Part shown: positions 44,975-49,175 of the stretch, piece after piece
Numbering within the stretch: position 1 is the first letter of the stretch
Layout: each line of letters starts with the position of its first letter
Source: an uncultured Campylobacter sp.
GTDB taxonomy: Bacteria; Campylobacterota; Campylobacteria; Campylobacterales; Campylobacteraceae
NCBI RefSeq assembly: GCF_938045225.1
Contig: NZ_CALINL010000286.1
Location: forward strand, 1 to 49,175
Length of the DNA: 49,175 nucleotides
Reading direction: 5' to 3'
Translations under genes and position numbers: made by a program
The notes under the pieces: model-generated
The model's input: the letters and a program-made list of their open reading frames with translations, nothing else
What the model was told of the DNA's origin: nothing
Database searches by the model: none

Positions 44975-46351
44975 TTATTCGGCTTTAAATCCGCCGCCAA
45001 ACGCCTTATAGACATCCACGACCGAGTCGATGAGGCTCAAATTCGCCGCTATAACTTGCAGTCTAACCGAGAGCAGGTTGCGCTGCGCGTCGAGTAGCTC
45101 CAGATGCCCGGTGTAGCCCTCCTCGAACTGATCCTTGGCTAGCTGATAGATTTTTTCTTGCGAGAGCAGGAGCTCTTTGACCTGATTTAGCGTTAGTTTG
45201 GCGTTTTTGCGGTTGTTTAGCGCATCTCTAACTTCGCCAAGAGCCTTTTTGATCGCAGCTTCATAGGCTACGGCCGCGATTTGCTCGTTGGTTTCGGCTA
45301 TGCGGACGTTGTTTCTGGTTCTGCCGTAGTCGAAAATTTTCTGCACCAAAGAGCCGCCTATGCTCCACGTGTTGGCGTTGCCGACAAATATATTTTCAAA
45401 ATCCACGCTAGAAAATCCAAAAAGCCCCGTTAACGAGATGGACGGCAGATAGTCTGCCTTTGCGACGCCGATTAGCGCGTTGGTGGCGTTTAGATCGGCG
45501 TAGGCTTTAGCTACGTCGCTCCTGTGCAGCAGTATGTCCGCGCTCACGCCAGCACTCACTTCGGGCTCTTTGGGTAGCATTTTAGCGCTCTGTACGGCTC
45601 CGTTTAGGATCTCGTCGTTTGATTTTCCCGTTAGTATCGCTACGGACGTTAGAGCCTGAGATAGCGAGGTTTGCACCTCTAGTAGGCTTACTTTCGCGCT
45701 TTCTACCGCGGCTTTGCTTTGTAGATAGGTCGTCTCGTTTATGCCGCCTAGATCAAGCTGCGTTTTGCGAAGCGCTAGCGTCTCCTCGTATGTTTTTAGC
45801 GTATCTTTTAGCACGGCTTCGCGCATGTTTAGAGCTACGAGCGCGAAGTAGCTTTTTGCCACGCTAGAGCTTATGCTAAGGCGAGCGGTGACGTAGTCGA
45901 GCTTAGTTGCGTTTAGACTAGCTTTAGCCGACTCGACGCTGTTTCGCACTCTGCCCCACAGGTCTATCTCGTAGCTAAGGCCTAAATTTACCTGCGATGT
46001 TCGGTAGCGTGTCTGAGGTTGCTTGGTGTAGGTTTCGCCGCTACTTTTTGCTTTAGTGTAGCCGACGTTTAAATTTACGCTAGGAAAGAGATCTGCTTCC
46101 GAGATGCCTAGGCTTGCGGCGGCTTTTTGTAAATTTAAATATGCCGTGCGAAGGTCGGTGTTTTTCTCTAGCGCGCTAGCTACGAGGGCGTTTAGATTTT
46201 CGTCGCCAAACTCCTTCCACCACTCGTCTTTGATGTCGCTAGTTTCAAATTTATACGTAGATTCAAATTTCGTATCGACCTCGGGTATCTCGGGGCGAAA
46301 CGAGCAACCGGCTAAAAATAGCGCCGCGGCTAAAGTTAAAATTTTATACAT
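44975..46351 (-). CDS. cmeC: RND efflux outer membrane lipoprotein (TolC/OprM family)
   Basis: Outer membrane channel of a tripartite drug efflux pump. The 458-residue product has a lipobox (LAGCSF, Cys16) and two repeated OEP halves of the NodT/OprM type with long helices. Examples are NLGLSYEIDLWGRVRNSVESAKA and a C-terminal LSLIDSVVDVYKAFGGGF. It overlaps the pump gene by 8 bases. The symbol cmeC is by analogy with Campylobacter jejuni; another RND system (cmeF type) is possible because the adaptor gene lies outside. Confidence 0.88.
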   Translation of the reverse strand: MYKILTLAAALFLAGCSFRPEIPEVDTKFESTYKFETSDIKDEWWKEFGDENLNALVASALEKNTDLRTAYLNLQKAAASLGISEADLFPSVNLNVGYTKAKSSGETYTKQPQTRYRTSQVNLGLSYEIDLWGRVRNSVESAKASLNATKLDYVTARLSISSSVAKSYFALVALNMREAVLKDTLKTYEETLALRKTQLDLGGINETTYLQSKAAVESAKVSLLEVQTSLSQALTSVAILTGKSNDEILNGAVQSAKMLPKEPEVSAGVSADILLHRSDVAKAYADLNATNALIGVAKADYLPSISLTGLFGFSSVDFENIFVGNANTWSIGGSLVQKIFDYGRTRNNVRIAETNEQIAAVAYEAAIKKALGEVRDALNNRKNAKLTLNQVKELLLSQEKIYQLAKDQFEEGYTGHLELLDAQRNLLSVRLQVIAANLSLIDSVVDVYKAFGGGFKAE

Positions 46352-49175
46352 TTTTGACCTCCTGTGCTCCGCTTGGTTTTTTGTCCCAGACTTTGTTGTT
46401 TAGCTTTTCTAGCAGATAGTAAAACATTGGTATGAAAAATATCGCTATCGTAGTGGCCGCTATCATGCCGCCGATCACGCCCGTGCCTAGCGAGTGGCGA
46501 GAGGCAGCGCCAGCGCCCGTGCTGATAACCATCGGGAAAACGCCCAAAGTAAATGCGAGCGAGGTCATGACGATCGGGCGGAAGCGAAGTCTAGCTGCAT
46601 TAACGGCTGCGTCAAATACGCTCTTGCCCGCTAGCCTTTCTTGCATCGCAAATTCTACGATGAGGATCGCGTTTTTAGCCGATAGGCCGATAAGAAGCAG
46701 TAGTCCGATCTGGAAATAAATGTCGTTTGTTAGCCCTCTAGCCCAAACGGCGACTAGCGAGCCAAAAACCGCAAACGGAACGGCCGTGATAACGGCTAGC
46801 GGGATGAGCCAGCGCTCATACTGCGCCGCTAGGATCAAAAACACGAAAACCATACCGAATATAAACGCCGTAGAGCCCGTGCCTTGCGAGCTAACCTCCT
46901 GATACGCCGTGCCCGCCCAGCTGATCGAGTACTCTTCCATATTTAGCGTTTGTTCGACTACCTCTTGTATCGCTTTTATCGCGTCTCCCGACGTGTAGCC
47001 CGGTTTTGGGTCGCCTTGGATCTTAGCTGCAGGAAAAAGGTTAAATCTATCTACGATATCGGGACCCAAAATTCTAGTTAGGGTGGCTACCGAGTTTAGC
47101 GGTATCATCTCGCCGCCGCTTGAGCGGACGTAAATTTTACGCAAATCTTCGGGGTTGTTTCTAAAACCCTCTTCGCCTCTAGCGTAAACGCGGTAGGATT
47201 TGCCGAAAAGGTTGAAGTCGTTGACGTAATACGAGCCGAAGGTTGAGCCGATCGCGCTAAAAATTTCGCTCTCGCTCACGCCGAACATCTGGGCTTTTTG
47301 CCTATCGACGTCGATTTTAAACTGGCGGTAATTAGTCTCTAGCGTCGAGCGCACGCTGGTTAGATCCGGGCGAGCGTTTGCGGCGACGACTACTTTTTTT
47401 ACGTCCTCTTCAATCTGCGCGTAGCTTTTGCCGCTTTTATTTTGTAGATACATCTCAAAGCCGCCCGTCATCGAAAGACCCATGATAGGCGGGACGTTTA
47501 CGACAAAGCTCATCGACTCCTTCGAGCCCCAAAGCATACCGTTAAAAGGCCTGGTTAGCGCGTCTGCTTGACTATCCGGCGTTTTTCTCTCGCTCCAGTC
47601 TTTTAGCTTGATAAAGCTGATGGCAGAGTTTTCTCTAAGCGCGCCCGCGATCATATCGTATCCGGCAAAACCCATCGTAAATTCGACGTTTGGATTGCTT
47701 AGAACCATGTTGCTGATAGTTTTTACCTCTTCTTTGGTTTTTAGCATATTGCTTGACGGCGGTAGCGAAGTGATAACCATCAGCGCACCCTTATCTTCGG
47801 ACGGTACGAGGCCGCTAGGGACTTTTTTAAACAGCTCGTAAGTCGCAAAACCCATAATGCCTATCACAATAAGGCTGATGATAACGTGGCGAAGCACCGT
47901 TGCCACGCCTGCGGTAAAAATTTTCGTACTCCAGTCGAAAAAGTCGTTAAATTTCTGCACGAACCAAAACGGCTTGCTCTCTTGTTTTTTTAGCATAACG
48001 CCGCAAAGCGCAGGAGTAAGCGTAAGTGCGACAAAGCCCGAGATACAAACTGAAGTAACCAGCGTAAGCGCAAACTGGCGCTGGATCACGCCGACAAACC
48101 CCTCCATAAAAGAAACCGGGACGAAGACGGCGGATAAAACCAGCACGATCGAGATGACGGGGGTTTGTACCTCTTCCATCGCTTTATAGGTCGCTTCTTT
48201 GACGGTGATGTCTTTTTCCTCGTGTAAAATTCTCTCCACGTTTTCGATAACGATGATGGCGTCGTCCACGACGATACCGATAGCAAGGATAAGCGCGAAA
48301 AGGGTGATCAAATTTATACTAAATCCCATCGCGTACAGTCCGCCAAAGGTGCCGATGATGGACACGGGAACGGCTAGCATCGGGATCACGGTCGCGCGGA
48401 AGCTCTTTAAAAACATATACATAACGATGATAACTAGGATCATCGCCTCGATGAAAGTTTTTATAACCTCTTGGATAGAAACTTCGATAAATTCGGTCGG
48501 GTTATATGCGATCGTGTGCGTAAATCCTTCGGGGAAATTTTTACTTAGTTCGTCTAGCTTTGCGTTTACCGCTTGCGCCGTCGCTAGGGCGTTAGCGTCG
48601 TTTTGCATAAAGATTAAAAGCGGCACGGCGTCTTTACCGTTTAGCATCGCGTCGTTAGCGTAGCTAGCCGCTCCTAGCTCCACTGTCGCTACGTCTTTTA
48701 GCTTTAGCGTCGCGCCGTCTGAGCTTTTGATGATTATATCCCCAAACTGCGCGGCGTTTTTGAGTCGTCCGCCCGTGCGAACGGAATAAACGTAAGGATT
48801 ATCGCCGTCTGATGGTTGCTCGCCTATCTTGCCGGCGGCGTATTGGCTGTTTTGGATTTTTACTTGAGCGATTACGTCGCTAGGAGTTAGCTTGTAGTAG
48901 GCGAGCAAATCGGGCTTTAGCCAAATTCGCATCGAGTACTCTTTGCTACCGATTAGCACGGTATCGCCCACGCCGTTAACCCTTTTAACCTCGTCTGCTA
49001 TGTTTAAATTTACGTAGTTATACATCTCGATAGAGTTCATTTTCGGGCTGGTAAAGCCTATAACCTCTAGGATCGAGCCGCTACGTTCGCGTACGGTCAC
49101 GCCCATGTTTTGCACCTCTTGGGGCAGTCTTGAGAGCGCGGCTTGGACGCGGTTGTTTACGTCGATCGTGGCTTG
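46344..49175 (-). CDS. cmeB: RND inner membrane efflux pump, 5' end outside the window
   Basis: Proton-driven multidrug exporter of the AcrB/CmeB (HAE-1) family. 943 residues are present in frame to the window edge; by comparison with AcrB about 100 N-terminal residues are missing. The frame is open beyond the GTG at 49115, so that codon is not the start. Visible features are GIVVDDAIIVIENVER with the proton-relay Asp pair, PVPVSFMEGF-type FVPVSFMEGFVG, and LLIGLSAKNAILIVEFA near the C terminus. cmeC follows with an 8-base overlap. The symbol is by similarity to CmeB. Confidence 0.92.
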   Translation of the reverse strand, partial: QATIDVNNRVQAALSRLPQEVQNMGVTVRERSGSILEVIGFTSPKMNSIEMYNYVNLNIADEVKRVNGVGDTVLIGSKEYSMRIWLKPDLLAYYKLTPSDVIAQVKIQNSQYAAGKIGEQPSDGDNPYVYSVRTGGRLKNAAQFGDIIIKSSDGATLKLKDVATVELGAASYANDAMLNGKDAVPLLIFMQNDANALATAQAVNAKLDELSKNFPEGFTHTIAYNPTEFIEVSIQEVIKTFIEAMILVIIVMYMFLKSFRATVIPMLAVPVSIIGTFGGLYAMGFSINLITLFALILAIGIVVDDAIIVIENVERILHEEKDITVKEATYKAMEEVQTPVISIVLVLSAVFVPVSFMEGFVGVIQRQFALTLVTSVCISGFVALTLTPALCGVMLKKQESKPFWFVQKFNDFFDWSTKIFTAGVATVLRHVIISLIVIGIMGFATYELFKKVPSGLVPSEDKGALMVITSLPPSSNMLKTKEEVKTISNMVLSNPNVEFTMGFAGYDMIAGALRENSAISFIKLKDWSERKTPDSQADALTRPFNGMLWGSKESMSFVVNVPPIMGLSMTGGFEMYLQNKSGKSYAQIEEDVKKVVVAANARPDLTSVRSTLETNYRQFKIDVDRQKAQMFGVSESEIFSAIGSTFGSYYVNDFNLFGKSYRVYARGEEGFRNNPEDLRKIYVRSSGGEMIPLNSVATLTRILGPDIVDRFNLFPAAKIQGDPKPGYTSGDAIKAIQEVVEQTLNMEEYSISWAGTAYQEVSSQGTGSTAFIFGMVFVFLILAAQYERWLIPLAVITAVPFAVFGSLVAVWARGLTNDIYFQIGLLLLIGLSAKNAILIVEFAMQERLAGKSVFDAAVNAARLRFRPIVMTSLAFTLGVFPMVISTGAGAASRHSLGTGVIGGMIAATTIAIFFIPMFYYLLEKLNNKVWDKKPSGAQEVKNV

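Noticed and set aside
45619..45867. Plus-strand frame opposite the outer membrane efflux gene
   Set aside because: Arg/Leu-rich antisense shadow without a ribosome binding site.

Overview
The window looks like a chromosomal segment of a Campylobacter species, most like the higher-GC oral group (C. showae, C. rectus, C. curvus, C. concisus type). This rests on the gene set: a Nif-type Fe-S assembly pair, a quinol NO reductase, FliI, a Cme-like RND pump, and a tig-clpP-def order. Intergenic DNA is also saturated with the word AAATTT/CAAATTTG. Species assignment is inference. No rRNA, tRNA, CRISPR array, insertion sequence or prophage was seen; most of the window is ordinary core genome with some decayed orphan genes.

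Layout. 1-1930 (minus): end of a TM2-domain gene, lspA and glmM, overlapping one another. 2297-3606 (plus): rpsT and prfA. 4237-5568 (minus): three small orphan genes (secreted Sel1-like, winged-helix, secreted unknown). 5663-6753 (plus): xth and a YnfA-type membrane protein. 6889-7449 (minus): mntP. 7747-11260 (plus): a DUF4197 protein, two tandem EamA transporters, and a membrane protein gene broken by two single-base frameshifts. 11349-16438: a zinc uptake locus, znuA / NicO-DUF1007 fusion / znuC / (560-bp structured gap) / znuB on minus, with a divergent Fur-family regulator on plus. 16591-17757: thioesterase and methyltransferase. 17801-21114: a di-haem cytochrome c peroxidase translationally coupled to a large PAS-GGDEF-EAL protein. 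21373-24922: a DUF1523 protein, quinol NO reductase with an FNR-type box, and a divergent DUF4405-like/HTH protein. 25245-30614 (minus): lipoprotein, YddA/SbmA-like ABC transporter, TonB-dependent receptor with a Fur-like box, and a di-Mop molybdate-binding protein. 30890-31438: unknown membrane protein. 31650-34157 (minus): nifU and nifS. 34530-35215: gene remnants. 35308-37214 (minus): fliI and folE. 37354-44324 (plus): a tightly packed run tig-clpP-GGDEF-def-comM-nnr-purN. 44975-49175 (minus): an RND efflux outer membrane lipoprotein and inner membrane pump, the latter running off the window.

How it fits together: metal and redox handling dominates. There is zinc import under a Zur-like repressor, probable iron-regulated uptake, Mn export, Fe-S assembly, and peroxide and NO detoxification. 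Protein quality control and folding (tig, clpP, def) and c-di-GMP signalling (a probably active EAL protein, plus a degenerate GGDEF protein with an intact inhibitory-site motif) are embedded in otherwise housekeeping operons.

The most unusual non-coding signal is a set of long hairpins with perfect 11-bp outer arms of unrelated sequence. Two of them (1991-2039 and 32897-32943) share an interior core, and two others sit in the gap between znuC and znuB. Several orphan genes are broken at mononucleotide runs while the core genes are intact.
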